Assembly: GCF_022815645.1 (NCBI RefSeq)
Contig: NZ_JALGRO010000001.1
Location: forward strand, 248,001 to 312,000
From: Curtobacterium sp. VKM Ac-2922
GTDB lineage: Bacteria > Actinomycetota > Actinomycetes > Actinomycetales > Microbacteriaceae
DNA: 64,000 nt
Direction: 5' to 3'
Positions 40,841 through 49,710 of the stretch are shown here, piece after piece. A program made the position numbers and the translations under genes. Under the pieces are notes generated by a model, which had not been told where the DNA came from, searched no databases, and worked only from the letters and a program-made list of their open reading frames with translations. Position 1 is the stretch's first letter. Every line of letters begins with the position of its first letter.

Positions 40841-42096
40841 GGGGCGACCTCCAGCGCCGGAGCGGCATCCGCGTCGACCGGCGCGTCGTCCGGTGCGTCC
40901 GTCCGTCCGGTCGTCGGCAGCCATGCCGTCACGACCCACTCCGGCGCCGCGTCGCCCGCACCTGCGCGCAGCCATCCGCCCGCCAGGCGTGCACGCTCCT
41001 GCATGCCAGCGACTCCCGAGCCCGGTCCGTCGAGTTCGACGAGCGGCTGGGCGCCGGTCGACGTCACCACGAGGCCGAGCCCCGGACCGCGCCAGTCGAG
41101 GACCACCCGGGCCGATGCGGTCCGGCCCTGGTGCTTCAGGACGTTCGTCAGGCTCTCCTGGACGATCCGGTGCACCGCTCCGGCCGCCCCGGGTGCGCAG
41201 TGCCCCGGTTCCCCGTGCTGTTCGAACTCGGCGTGCATGCCGAGTTCTCGCATGTCGTCGACGAGCATCGGCACCGCGTCGAGTCCGAGCCGGGTGTCGA
41301 CACCGGCCCCCTGGATCCGTTCGACCAGTGCGCGGACGTCCCCGAGCGCGGCGCGGCTGACCTCGGCGATGTCGGTGAGCGCCCGGACGGCGTGCTCGTC
41401 GCGGACCGCGATCGCGGCGGCACCCTGCGCCTGTGAGACCACCACGGCCAAGGAGTGCGCCAGGGAGTCGTGCACGTCGCGGGCGATCCGGGCGCGCTCC
41501 TGCTCGGCCTGCAGCTCGACGGTGGTGGCCTCGGTCTCGTGCTCGGCCTCGACGACACGCAGCCGCGCCAGGCCGATCCGCCACGTCGCACCGATCGCCA
41601 CGCCGACGGCCCATCCGATACCGCTCGCGCCGGCGATGGCCAGCGTGATGACGACGAGGTCGTTCCGGGTGCCTCCCGACGAGCCGACCCACTGGCCCCA
41701 CACGTCCTGGTCGGCCACCGTCGGCACGACCATGGCCCACGCGGCGGCGGCACTCGCGACCGCGAGCACGGGCACCGCGAGCCACCGCAGCAGGTCCGAC
41801 CGTCCGGCACCGACGATGCCGACGACGATCGCGATGGCCAGGTACTCCGGCCAGGTCGTGTCCGTCGGACGGTGCAGCAGCCGGAGGGCCTGCAGCAGCG
41901 GCACGACGACGACCAGTCCGAGCGAGGTCGCGGGCATCCAGTTCGCCAGGCCGATGGCGATCGCCAGGGCCGACACCACGATGACGTGGTCCGCGAGCCC
42001 CGACCGACCGGCCTCGGCGATGATCCAGAGCACGAGGTACACGGCGCCGGTGGCCGGGGCCAGCAGGTGCCGGAACCGGCGGAGGGTGGAGGTCAT
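40837..42096 (-). CDS. sensor histidine kinase
   Basis: Membrane histidine kinase, 419 residues. Helices occupy about residues 12-165, with little extracytoplasmic loop. ARDVHDSLAHSLAVVVSQA (about 210-228) is the HisKA_3 His box. RIVQESLTNVLKH is the N-box and GSGVAGMQERARL the G-box. First gene of a kinase/regulator/secreted-protein unit. GCCCGAG and CTCGGGC (42099-42124) flank a possible -10, so promoter control by a dyad is possible. Confidence 0.92.
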   Translation of the reverse strand: MTSTLRRFRHLLAPATGAVYLVLWIIAEAGRSGLADHVIVVSALAIAIGLANWMPATSLGLVVVVPLLQALRLLHRPTDTTWPEYLAIAIVVGIVGAGRSDLLRWLAVPVLAVASAAAAWAMVVPTVADQDVWGQWVGSSGGTRNDLVVITLAIAGASGIGWAVGVAIGATWRIGLARLRVVEAEHETEATTVELQAEQERARIARDVHDSLAHSLAVVVSQAQGAAAIAVRDEHAVRALTDIAEVSRAALGDVRALVERIQGAGVDTRLGLDAVPMLVDDMRELGMHAEFEQHGEPGHCAPGAAGAVHRIVQESLTNVLKHQGRTASARVVLDWRGPGLGLVVTSTGAQPLVELDGPGSGVAGMQERARLAGGWLRAGAGDAAPEWVVTAWLPTTGRTDAPDDAPVDADAAPALEVAP

Positions 42097-42172
42097 GGGC
42101 CCGAGCGTATGGTGCGCCTCGGGCGGTCAGCGAGCGCTGGCGGCACGTTTCATCCGAGGTGATGAGCGGGCG

Positions 42173-43084
42173 TCAGCGGCCGAGGTCGCGGCGGTGGCGT
42201 TGCGCGGCCGCCAGGAGTTCCCGCGCGCTGTCACTCGCTGCCTCGGCGTCGTCCCGAGCGTGCTCGAGGCGTCCGACCTCGGCGGTCGCGCGCTCGAGGT
42301 CGCGCTGGAGTCCGGCCCGACGCGCCTCGGCGGCTTCGAGGTCGGTCTGGGCCGCGTCGAGCACCGCGTCGGCATCGCGGGACTCCGCCCGCGCGGCGGT
42401 CTCGGCCTGGCGGGCGGCGCGGCGGTCGGCCGCGGGGTCGCGGCCCGGTTCCGGTTCCGGTTCCGGTTCCGGTTCCGGTTCCGGTTCCGGCTTGGAGGCT
42501 CGGCTCGGCTTCGTCGTTCGTCGCGCGCTGGTGATCGGGATGGGGTCCGCCCCGCTGCCGGACCAGGCGTCGGGCACCGCGTCCGGCACGGCGAGCGCCC
42601 CGTCGAGGTCGACGTCGTCGAACCCGGCGCTCGTGAGGGGCTGCACGAGCAGCCCCGAGCGGACCGCGGCCCCGGCGTGCGGGTCGGCCATCGCGGCCTC
42701 GATCGTCGCCCGGACCTGGTCGAGCACAGCGGTCGTCGCGGGGTGCCCGGCGTCGGAGGCCAGGTCGGCTCCGGCTTGCGCGAGCGCCGTGAGGACGCCC
42801 GCGCGTTGCCGCCGGAGGGTCGCGATCTGCTGCGGGTCGGCATCCGCCTGGGCCTGACGGATCACCGGTCCGAGGTCGATCGCTTCGTCCAGGGCGCCGT
42901 CGTGGGCGAGCAGGTCGATGACCCAGGCAGCGGGTGCGGGCTTGCGAAGTGTGCCGATCGCTGCGGCCAGGTCACGGTCGTCCTTCCGGGCGGCCCGCTG
43001 CCGTGCAGTGCGTTCGGCGACGAAGTCGGCCGGTGCGACGAGCAGCAGCTCGCGGGCTGCCTGGGCGAGCGTGTCGATGTCCAC
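42173..43084 (-). CDS. coiled-coil hypothetical protein with EP repeat
   Basis: Predicted cytosolic protein, 303 residues, family not recognised. The N-terminal part (about 1-160) is helical and Ala-rich (VAPADFVAERTARQRAARKD). A Lys-flanked run of eight Glu-Pro pairs follows near 205-222, encoded by a 6-bp repeat. A heptad-patterned coiled coil of about 80 residues ends the protein. The GTG at 43084 is chosen because upstream codons run into the next gene's end. It may be a scaffold or nucleoid-associated protein; no function is claimed. Confidence 0.65.
   Translation of the reverse strand: MDIDTLAQAARELLLVAPADFVAERTARQRAARKDDRDLAAAIGTLRKPAPAAWVIDLLAHDGALDEAIDLGPVIRQAQADADPQQIATLRRQRAGVLTALAQAGADLASDAGHPATTAVLDQVRATIEAAMADPHAGAAVRSGLLVQPLTSAGFDDVDLDGALAVPDAVPDAWSGSGADPIPITSARRTTKPSRASKPEPEPEPEPEPEPEPGRDPAADRRAARQAETAARAESRDADAVLDAAQTDLEAAEARRAGLQRDLERATAEVGRLEHARDDAEAASDSARELLAAAQRHRRDLGR
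42444..42491. repeat. hexanucleotide GGTTCC array encoding Glu-Pro
   Basis: About eight 6-bp units encode the EP run of the coiled-coil protein on the minus strand. Length change would alter the rigid spacer without a frameshift. Confidence 0.9.
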
Positions 43085-43110
43085 GCCCGCCGAGGCTACC
43101 CGCGCCCGTG

Positions 43111-44487
43111 TCACCAGTCGTGGACGGTGCCGTCGGCCAGGCGGTTGAACGGCAGGTACGCCTGTTCGTAGGGGTACTTGCCCGCTTCGTCTACGTCGAG
43201 CGAGACACCGAGGCCCGGCTCGTCGCCGGGGTGCAGGTACCCGTCCGTGAAGGTGAAGGTCTGCCGGAACACCTGGTTGGTGCGGTCCCCGTGCTGCATG
43301 TACTCCTGGATCCCGAAGTTGTGGATCGCGAGCCCGAGGTGCATCTGCGCTGCCAGGCCCACCGGCGAGATGTCGGTCGGCCCGTGGAACCCGGACTTGA
43401 TCTGGTACATCGCGGCGTACTCCATCGTCTTCTTCAGCGGCGTGACCCCGCCCATGTGGGTCACGGCACCGCGGACGTAGTCGATGAGCTGGTCGCGGAT
43501 GATGTCCTTGAAGTCCCAGATCGTGTTGAAGACCTCGCCGATCGCGAGCGGCGTGGTGGTGTGCTGCCGCACGAGCCGGAGTGCCTCTTGGTTCTCGGCG
43601 GGAGTGCAGTCCTCGAGCCAGAACAGGTCGTACGGCTCGAGCGACTTGCCGAGCTTGGCGGCCTGCAGCGGGGTCATCCGGTGGTGGCCGTCGTGCAGCA
43701 GCGGCAGCTCGGGGCCGAACTCGTTGCGCACGGCTTCGAACACCGTCGGCAGGTGGCGCAGGTACGCCCGGGTGTCCCAGTCCTCCATCGCGGGGAAGGC
43801 CCCACGCTGCGCCGGCTCGAAGTCGTACCGGACGCCGGCGTTGCCCTCGGTGGTGCGGTTGGACGCGATGCCGTAGATCGACTCGAGCCCCGGGACGCCG
43901 GTCTGCACGCGGATGGAGCGGTAGCCCTCGGCCTGGTGTGCCCGGATCGAGTCGAACAGCTCGGGCAGTTCCTTGCCGGACGCGTGTCCGTACGCCATCA
44001 GCCCTGTCCGCGAGGCCCCGCCGAGCAGCTGGTACAGCGGCATGCCGGCGACCTTGGCCTTGATGTCCCAGAGCGCCATGTCGACAGCGGCGATCGCAGC
44101 CATCGTGACCGGCCCACGACGCCAGTACGACGAGCGGTACAGGAACTGCCAGGCGTCTTCGATCCGGCTGGCGTCGCGTCCGGTCAGCAGCGGGACGACG
44201 TGCTCGGACAGGTACGCGGCCACGCCGAGTTCGCGCCCGTTCAGCGTCGCGTCACCGAGGCCGGTGACGCCGTCCACCGTCGTGAGCTTGAGCGTCACGA
44301 AGTTGCGGTCGGGGCTGGTGACGATGACCTCGGCCTTGTCGATCAGCTGCCCGCGGTCCGCACTCGCCCAGGTGTCCGGGCGGCCCGACGTGGCACCGCC
44401 GGTGGACCGGTCGTCGGTCGCGCCGGGGACGGGGTCAACGGGCACGGGGGCGGCCGGGTTCGTGGTGCCGGTGTGGTCGTCGGTCAT
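43111..44487 (-). CDS. manD: D-mannonate dehydratase, enolase superfamily (ManD/RspA type)
   Basis: Predicted to dehydrate D-mannonate to 2-keto-3-deoxygluconate, 458 residues. Family residues are visible: YGHASGKELPEL near 168, metal Asp and His in LLHDGHHRMTP, Glu in FWLEDCTPAEN, Glu in LAIGEVFNTIWDF, and GFHGPTDISP with the catalytic-site His. ManD proteins usually start at the equivalent of KAEVIVTSPDRNFVTLK. Here about 50 Thr/Pro/Asp-rich residues precede it. The ATG at 44487 overlaps the uxuB-like stop by 4 nt. Last gene of the hexuronate operon. Confidence 0.9.
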   Translation of the reverse strand: MTDDHTGTTNPAAPVPVDPVPGATDDRSTGGATSGRPDTWASADRGQLIDKAEVIVTSPDRNFVTLKLTTVDGVTGLGDATLNGRELGVAAYLSEHVVPLLTGRDASRIEDAWQFLYRSSYWRRGPVTMAAIAAVDMALWDIKAKVAGMPLYQLLGGASRTGLMAYGHASGKELPELFDSIRAHQAEGYRSIRVQTGVPGLESIYGIASNRTTEGNAGVRYDFEPAQRGAFPAMEDWDTRAYLRHLPTVFEAVRNEFGPELPLLHDGHHRMTPLQAAKLGKSLEPYDLFWLEDCTPAENQEALRLVRQHTTTPLAIGEVFNTIWDFKDIIRDQLIDYVRGAVTHMGGVTPLKKTMEYAAMYQIKSGFHGPTDISPVGLAAQMHLGLAIHNFGIQEYMQHGDRTNQVFRQTFTFTDGYLHPGDEPGLGVSLDVDEAGKYPYEQAYLPFNRLADGTVHDW

Positions 44488-45755
44488 GCGGGGACTCCTT
44501 CGGGTGCGTGGGCGCGGGCCTGGCGGATGCGGTCGGCCGCGGCCGTGACGGCAGCGACCACCGGGGTGGTGTCGAGGTCGGGGGCGATCACGGTCAGGAC
44601 GTCGTGCACGTCCGAGCCTGCACCGGGCGCGCCGGGGTCGTTCACCAGCTCGGGTTGCTCGGTCACGTGCAGCCACCACGCGGCGATGAGCGTCGCTGCA
44701 CCGGGTCCGACACCGGCGCCCGGGTCGCGCTCGAGGCGTCGGCGCAGGACGTCGACCACGCGGACGGGGAGCTTCTCGGAGCCGCCCGACGCGATCTGGG
44801 TCAGGGTGTGCCGGATGCGCGGGTTCTGGAACCGGTCGACCAGGGCCGCCCGAGCCGCTGCGACCTGGTCGTCGGGCAGCGGCAGCTCGAGGGCCGCCTC
44901 GTCCCACAGGTGCTCGACCGCGCTACGGCACACCGGGTCGGCAACGGCCTGGGCGACGGTCTGGTGGCCGAGCAGCAGGCCGAGGTACGCCAGCAGCGAG
45001 TGCGACCCGTTGAGCAGCCAGAGCTTGCGCTGCTCGTACGGGGTGACGTCGTCCACGATGCGGGCGCCGGCGGACTCCCATGCGGGGCGGTCGATGCCGT
45101 CGAACCGGTCCTGCAGCACCCACTCGGTGAAGGGCTCAGTGACGACGGGGACACGGTCCCCGGGCAGCGCGCCGGTGAGATCGGGCAGCCCCTGCACGTC
45201 GTCCGTGGTGGTCGCGGGGGTGATCCGGTCGACCATCGAGCTCGGGAACGTGACGGTCGACGCGATCCACGACCGCAGCTCGGGGTCGGACGCGGCGTCG
45301 AGCACGGCCTGGCGCAGGACCTGGCCGTTGTGCGTGAGGTTGTCGAGACTGACCAGCGCGAGCGGCCCTCCGCCGGCAGTACGGCGGGCATCGAGTCCGG
45401 CGACCAGCCGCGCGGGGACGTCGGAGTCGGGACGGTAGCCCTGCTCCGTCACCGTCAGGGTGACGATCGTGGTGTCCGCCGACGCCAGCGCCCGGGCGAA
45501 CGCGTCGGTGTCACTGCCGGGGCGCGCGGCGACGATCGCATCGATGACCTCGGCCGAGTCGCCGTCGGCAGCGCGGGTGACCAGCGTGTACCGGCAGTCC
45601 TGCGCCGTCAGGGCGTCGGCCGCGTCCGGGGAGCGCCCGGTGAACGCGGTGATCCCCCACGGGGTGCCCGTGGCGTGCTGGGTGTACCAGGCCAGGTGGG
45701 CGCGCGCGAACGCTCCCACCCCCAGGTGCACGATGCTCGGATGGCGATCGGTCAT
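44484..45755 (-). CDS. uxuB: mannitol dehydrogenase-family oxidoreductase (fructuronate reductase, UxuB-like)
   Basis: Polyol-specific long-chain dehydrogenase, 423 residues. VHLGVGAFARAHLAWY (about 9-24) is the NAD-binding opening, LVSLDNLTHNG a family segment, and KLWLLNGSHSLLAYLG holds the catalytic Lys-Asn-His pattern of the family. Family members include mannitol, fructuronate and tagaturonate reductases. Position between ManD and uxaC-linked genes makes D-fructuronate to D-mannonate the likely reaction. It overlaps both neighbours by 4 nt. Confidence 0.85.
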   Translation of the reverse strand: MTDRHPSIVHLGVGAFARAHLAWYTQHATGTPWGITAFTGRSPDAADALTAQDCRYTLVTRAADGDSAEVIDAIVAARPGSDTDAFARALASADTTIVTLTVTEQGYRPDSDVPARLVAGLDARRTAGGGPLALVSLDNLTHNGQVLRQAVLDAASDPELRSWIASTVTFPSSMVDRITPATTTDDVQGLPDLTGALPGDRVPVVTEPFTEWVLQDRFDGIDRPAWESAGARIVDDVTPYEQRKLWLLNGSHSLLAYLGLLLGHQTVAQAVADPVCRSAVEHLWDEAALELPLPDDQVAAARAALVDRFQNPRIRHTLTQIASGGSEKLPVRVVDVLRRRLERDPGAGVGPGAATLIAAWWLHVTEQPELVNDPGAPGAGSDVHDVLTVIAPDLDTTPVVAAVTAAADRIRQARAHAPEGVPA

Positions 45756-46639
45756 GCCGGCACCGACACGAGCGACCGCAGGAACGCCAGGTTGTCGGCG
45801 GTGCGGGCTTCGAGCGGCAGGTCCGTGGAGAAGTCCTCGATGGTGACCCAGCCGTCGTACCCGAAGGCCCGCAGGTCGGCGAAGTAGTCGGCGACCGAGG
45901 CCTGGCCCGACCGCAGCGGTGCCCACTCGTGCTGCCAGACGCTGCTGCCGTCGGCGCGGGTGTCCCCGGTGTCGACCCAGCGGGCGTTCTTCACGTGCAC
46001 GTGCGCCAGGTACGGGCCGAGGAGCTCGAACGCGGCCAGGTGGTCCTCGTGCCCCTCGATCACCAGGTTGCCCAGGTCGTGGATGACCCCGACGTGCTCG
46101 GGATCGAGTCCGTCGATCAGGCGCAGCGCGGCCGAAGCGGACGGCGTGATCGTCATGTGGTGCAGCTCGACGAGTGCCTTGACGCCGAGCTCGGACGCGC
46201 GGGACACCGCCCACTCGAGATCGGCTCGGGTGCGGTCGAACACCTGCGGGTAGGTCTCGCCGGTGCGTTCCTTCTCGTGCCGGTAGACGGGCATGGACAC
46301 GCGGACCTGCCGGGCGCCGAGCTCGCTGGTCACGCGCAGCATGGTCTCGACGCCGTCTCGGTCGGACGCCTGCCGGTAGCCACCGATGCCCGAGTAGGCC
46401 AATCCGGCCTGCTCGGTGATGCGGGCGATCTCCGGCACCTGCTCGGTGATGCCCGTGTACTGCCACGTGGACCGGTTGCCGGCCCAGAACGAGCGCTCAG
46501 CAGGGACGACGGTGCCGGGCTCGGGGATGTCGTCGACCACGCGCCACTCGATGCCGTCCCAGCCCTGCGCGGCGAGCGTGTCGGCGGCCTGCGACGGGGT
46601 CCAGTCGGGGGTCGATGCGGTGAACACGGAGAACTTCAT
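45752..46639 (-). CDS. sugar phosphate isomerase/epimerase-like TIM-barrel protein
   Basis: AP-endonuclease-2-like TIM barrel of 295 residues. KFSVFTASTPDWTPSQAADT opens the barrel. Metal-ligand candidates are Glu in VKALVELHHMT, Asp/His in VGVIHDLGNL, His in LAHVHVKNA and Glu in GWVTIEDF. Such proteins isomerise or epimerise keto-sugars with a divalent metal. The substrate is unknown, but the surrounding hexuronate genes suggest an oxidised or unusual sugar feeding the pathway. The 4-nt overlaps show it is within one operon. Confidence 0.82.
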   Translation of the reverse strand: MKFSVFTASTPDWTPSQAADTLAAQGWDGIEWRVVDDIPEPGTVVPAERSFWAGNRSTWQYTGITEQVPEIARITEQAGLAYSGIGGYRQASDRDGVETMLRVTSELGARQVRVSMPVYRHEKERTGETYPQVFDRTRADLEWAVSRASELGVKALVELHHMTITPSASAALRLIDGLDPEHVGVIHDLGNLVIEGHEDHLAAFELLGPYLAHVHVKNARWVDTGDTRADGSSVWQHEWAPLRSGQASVADYFADLRAFGYDGWVTIEDFSTDLPLEARTADNLAFLRSLVSVPA

Positions 46640-47832
46640 CGGACTGCTCCTTCTGCTGCGGGGACGACCGGTACGACGTCGTCGTACTTGCCGCTGATCA
46701 CGTCGTCGATCCGGACGGGCTGCCCGAGCGTCGCGCTGACGTACAGCCCGCGCACGGTCGCCAGGGACACCAGGGCGTCGTCGACGGTCACCCCGGCTTC
46801 GCGCCCGGTGCGGATCGCGTCGACGATGTCGTCGTACTGGCGACCGTGCCCGGCCAGGAAGTGGTCGGGCTCGGGCGGCCCGCCGACCACGTGCTCGGCG
46901 GGGACGACATCGGCCTTCTGGTCGACCGGGTCGGCCACGGCCGTGGTGTTCGCGCTGGCGGCGGCCGACGCCAGGGTGGCGGCGTCGGGGGCGACGTGGA
47001 AGTAGCCGAGCTTGTCGTCGTCGACGACCGCGGAGCCCTGCGTGCCGTAGATCGCGTACCGCGCACTGAGACCGGGGTAGGCGGCCGTGGTGCAGTGGAT
47101 GACCCCGAGGGCACCGTTGTCGAAGCGCACGGTGGCGACCGCCGTGTCCTCGACCTCGATGCGGTCGTGCGCGAGCAGCCCGACCTGGGCGGAGATCTCC
47201 ACCGGACGACCGAGCGTCCACACGAGCAGGTCGACGGTGTGCACGCCCTGGTTCATCACCGCGCCACCGCCGTCGAGCTCCCAGGTGCCGCGCCAGTCGC
47301 CGGAGTCGTAGTAGCCCTGCGAGCGGTACCATGCCACGCTCGCGACACCCGAGGTGACGCGGCCGAAGCCGCCCCCGTGCGCGGCTTCGGCGACGGCGAC
47401 CGATGCGGGGTCGAACCGGTGCTGGCTGATCACGCTGACGACGAGTCCGCGCTGACGTGCGGCGTCGGCGAGTGCGGCGATCTGCCGGGCACGGGGCATG
47501 GTGGTGTCGAGCGGCTTCTCGATCACGACGTGCTTGCCGGCCGCCAGCGCCGCTTCGGCCAGGGCGACGTGCATGCCCGACGGCGAGCAGATCGCGACGA
47601 CGTCGATGTCGGTCTGCGCGATGGCGTCTTCGATGGTGGCGGTCGTGAGCGGACGGGGAGCGCCCGATGCCTCGATCTCGTCGGCCGCACTGGTGGCAGC
47701 GGCGGGGATCGCGTCGACCAGCGCGACGACCTGCAGGCCGGCGTTGGCCAGGGCGACCCGGGCGTGGTGGCGGCCGATGACACCGGCGCCGACGACGGCG
47801 AGCTTGAGGGGGGACGTGGTGGCTGCGGTCAT
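46636..47832 (-). CDS. Gfo/Idh/MocA-family oxidoreductase
   Basis: NAD(P)-dependent sugar oxidoreductase, 398 residues. KLAVVGAGVIGRHHARVAL (about 10-28) is the Rossmann loop, and VIEKPLDTTMPRA carries the family EKP motif. WELDGGGAVMNQGVHTVDLL gives the catalytic-side Asp/His region. The family oxidises or reduces sugars and inositols at one carbon. It is flanked by two TIM-barrel epimerases, a common pairing for interconverting sugar carbons before central catabolism. Exact substrate unknown. Confidence 0.9.
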   Translation of the reverse strand: MTAATTSPLKLAVVGAGVIGRHHARVALANAGLQVVALVDAIPAAATSAADEIEASGAPRPLTTATIEDAIAQTDIDVVAICSPSGMHVALAEAALAAGKHVVIEKPLDTTMPRARQIAALADAARQRGLVVSVISQHRFDPASVAVAEAAHGGGFGRVTSGVASVAWYRSQGYYDSGDWRGTWELDGGGAVMNQGVHTVDLLVWTLGRPVEISAQVGLLAHDRIEVEDTAVATVRFDNGALGVIHCTTAAYPGLSARYAIYGTQGSAVVDDDKLGYFHVAPDAATLASAAASANTTAVADPVDQKADVVPAEHVVGGPPEPDHFLAGHGRQYDDIVDAIRTGREAGVTVDDALVSLATVRGLYVSATLGQPVRIDDVISGKYDDVVPVVPAAEGAVR

Positions 47833-48680
47833 CGCAGGGTCACTCCGATCTGGTCGGTGAGGGTCCGGAAGGCTCGCCCGGCGCGGCCGAACGCGGCGGG
47901 ACCGGAGAACCCGCCGAGGGAGGTGACGTTGCTGAGGTGCGGCTCGAGTGAGGCGTACCCGGAGTACCCGGCGTCGCGGAGCGCGGTGAGCGTGAGCAGG
48001 AGCTCGCCGTCGCCGTCACCCGCGGGGACCACGGAGTCGTCGGCGGCCAGGGCGTCCTTGACCTGCAGGTAGTCGACGTACGGCGCGAGCTGCGCCCAGC
48101 CGTCGGTGAAGGGCCGGACGCCGCACTGCACGTAGTTGGCGTTGTCCCAGGCCAGGCGGAGCGACGACGACCCCACGCTCTCGACGATGTCGAGCACCCG
48201 GTCGGGCACGTCGCCGTAGATCGCCTTCTCGTTCTCGTGCAGGAGCGTGACCCCCTCGCGCTGCGCGAGGTCGGCGAGGGCCCGCATCCGGACGAGCACG
48301 TCGTCGCGGACGGACTCGGGGGTGCGCCCGTCGAAGTAGAACGAGAAGATCCGGATGTTCGTGGTACCGAGGGCGTGAGCGGCGGCGATCGCCCGGCCCA
48401 GGCGACCGAGCTCGTGCTCGACGGGTTCGTCGACCGAGACCTTGCCGATCGGCGATGCGATGGCGGACACGCTCTGCCCGCGTTCGTCGAGCAGGCGGTG
48501 CAGGCCGGCGAGCTGGTCGTCGTCGAGGTCGACGACGTTGACGCCCCAGGCGCTGCGGACCTCGATCGCGCTGGCACCGAGTGCCTGCAGCACCGCGACC
48601 TGCACCGCGGGGTCGGCGTCGATCTCGTCGCCGAAGCCGGAGAGTTCCCAACTGATGTGATCGCTCGTGGGCTGGGTCAT
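47829..48680 (-). CDS. sugar phosphate isomerase/epimerase-like TIM-barrel protein
   Basis: Second TIM-barrel epimerase-like protein of the locus, 283 residues. Strand-end metal ligands are visible: Glu in VTLLHENEKAI, Asp in LRLAWDNANY, Asp in VDYLQVKDAL and Glu in GYASLEPHL. The start is the ATG at 48680; a longer reading includes the spacer. A 79-nt gap separates it from the upstream permease gene, so it may be at an internal boundary of the operon. Confidence 0.82.
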   Translation of the reverse strand: MTQPTSDHISWELSGFGDEIDADPAVQVAVLQALGASAIEVRSAWGVNVVDLDDDQLAGLHRLLDERGQSVSAIASPIGKVSVDEPVEHELGRLGRAIAAAHALGTTNIRIFSFYFDGRTPESVRDDVLVRMRALADLAQREGVTLLHENEKAIYGDVPDRVLDIVESVGSSSLRLAWDNANYVQCGVRPFTDGWAQLAPYVDYLQVKDALAADDSVVPAGDGDGELLLTLTALRDAGYSGYASLEPHLSNVTSLGGFSGPAAFGRAGRAFRTLTDQIGVTLR

Positions 48681-48725
48681 TGCGTTCCCTTCATGAGGAC
48701 CAGGGTGACCGACGGGGCGGACGCG

Positions 48726-48743
48726 CGCCGGGCCTCCAGTCCG
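48726..48743. repeat. GCCTCC-type half element in the operon gap
   Basis: CGGGCCTCCAGTCCG is a divergent copy of the dispersed element, in the 79-nt gap between the permease stop and the next gene. It could form a weak attenuator inside the sugar operon. Confidence 0.45.
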
Positions 48744-48759
48744 ATCTGTGGACAACTCG

Positions 48760-49710
48760 CTACTTCACACTGCCGGCCGTCAGACCGCCGACCAGGTAGC
48801 GCTGGAAGATGAGGTACAGGGCGACCACCGGGACCGCGCACACGATCGAGGCGGCCATCATCTGGCCGTAGATCGGGACCGCGCCGCCCTCTTGCGTGGT
48901 GCCGAGGACCTGCAGGACGACGGCGACGGTCCGCGTGTTCGGGGTCGTCATGATCGTCGAGAACAGCACGTCGTTCCAGCCGAGCAGGAACGCGAAGATC
49001 GCCGAGACGACGATGCCCGGCCACGACAGCGGCAGGACGATCTTGGTCAGGATCTTCGTGGACGACGCCCCGTCGATGCGCGCGGCCTCTTCCAGCTCCT
49101 TGGGCAGACCGCGCAGGTACGTGACCATCACCCAGGTCGAGAACGGCAGAGCGAACGTCAGGTAGGTCACGAACAGCCCCCACCGGGTCCCGATGATCTG
49201 CACACCGGTTGCGCTCGCGATGTTCGAGAACACCACGAACACGGGCAGCAGCAGGAGCGTGCCGGGGATCGACTGCAGCGCGAGCAGGCCGCGCAGGAAC
49301 GTCAGGCGGCCGAGGAACCGGAAGCGGACGAGCACGTAGGCGGTCGACACGGCGAGCGCGGCGCTGGCCACGGCGACCGCTCCGGCGGTCAGGATGCTGT
49401 TGACGAGCCCCTGGCCGAGCGCGACCGTCGACCAGATGTCGACGTAGTTGGACAGCGTGAACTCGGACGGGAAGTACTCGCCACGGGCGACCGCGACGTC
49501 GGAGTTCACCGAGCCGAAGACGATGTAGAGCACCGGCACGGCGATGAAGGCGATGATGACGGCGATCACCGTGATGAGCAGCCACTTCGGCAGCAGCCGG
49601 GTGACGTCGGTGTCGTACGGGCGCTTGCCGCGACGGCGCTGTCCCTGCGAGGTGATGCTCTCCGTCAGGGTCGCCGTCGGACGGGTCCGGGTGGCGCTGT
49701 AGCCGCTCAT
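48760..49710 (-). CDS. carbohydrate ABC transporter permease (MalG-like)
   Basis: Inner-membrane permease, 316 residues, six helices after a charged N-terminal tail of about 40 residues. The EAA loop reads ELEEAARIDGASSTKI (about 210-225), the contact point for the ATPase. C-terminal QRYLVGGLTAGSVK is characteristic of MalG-type subunits. It overlaps the MalF-like gene by 4 nt. No ATPase gene is in the locus, so a shared MsiK-type ATPase encoded elsewhere is likely, as is usual in actinobacteria. Confidence 0.92.
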   Translation of the reverse strand: MSGYSATRTRPTATLTESITSQGQRRRGKRPYDTDVTRLLPKWLLITVIAVIIAFIAVPVLYIVFGSVNSDVAVARGEYFPSEFTLSNYVDIWSTVALGQGLVNSILTAGAVAVASAALAVSTAYVLVRFRFLGRLTFLRGLLALQSIPGTLLLLPVFVVFSNIASATGVQIIGTRWGLFVTYLTFALPFSTWVMVTYLRGLPKELEEAARIDGASSTKILTKIVLPLSWPGIVVSAIFAFLLGWNDVLFSTIMTTPNTRTVAVVLQVLGTTQEGGAVPIYGQMMAASIVCAVPVVALYLIFQRYLVGGLTAGSVK

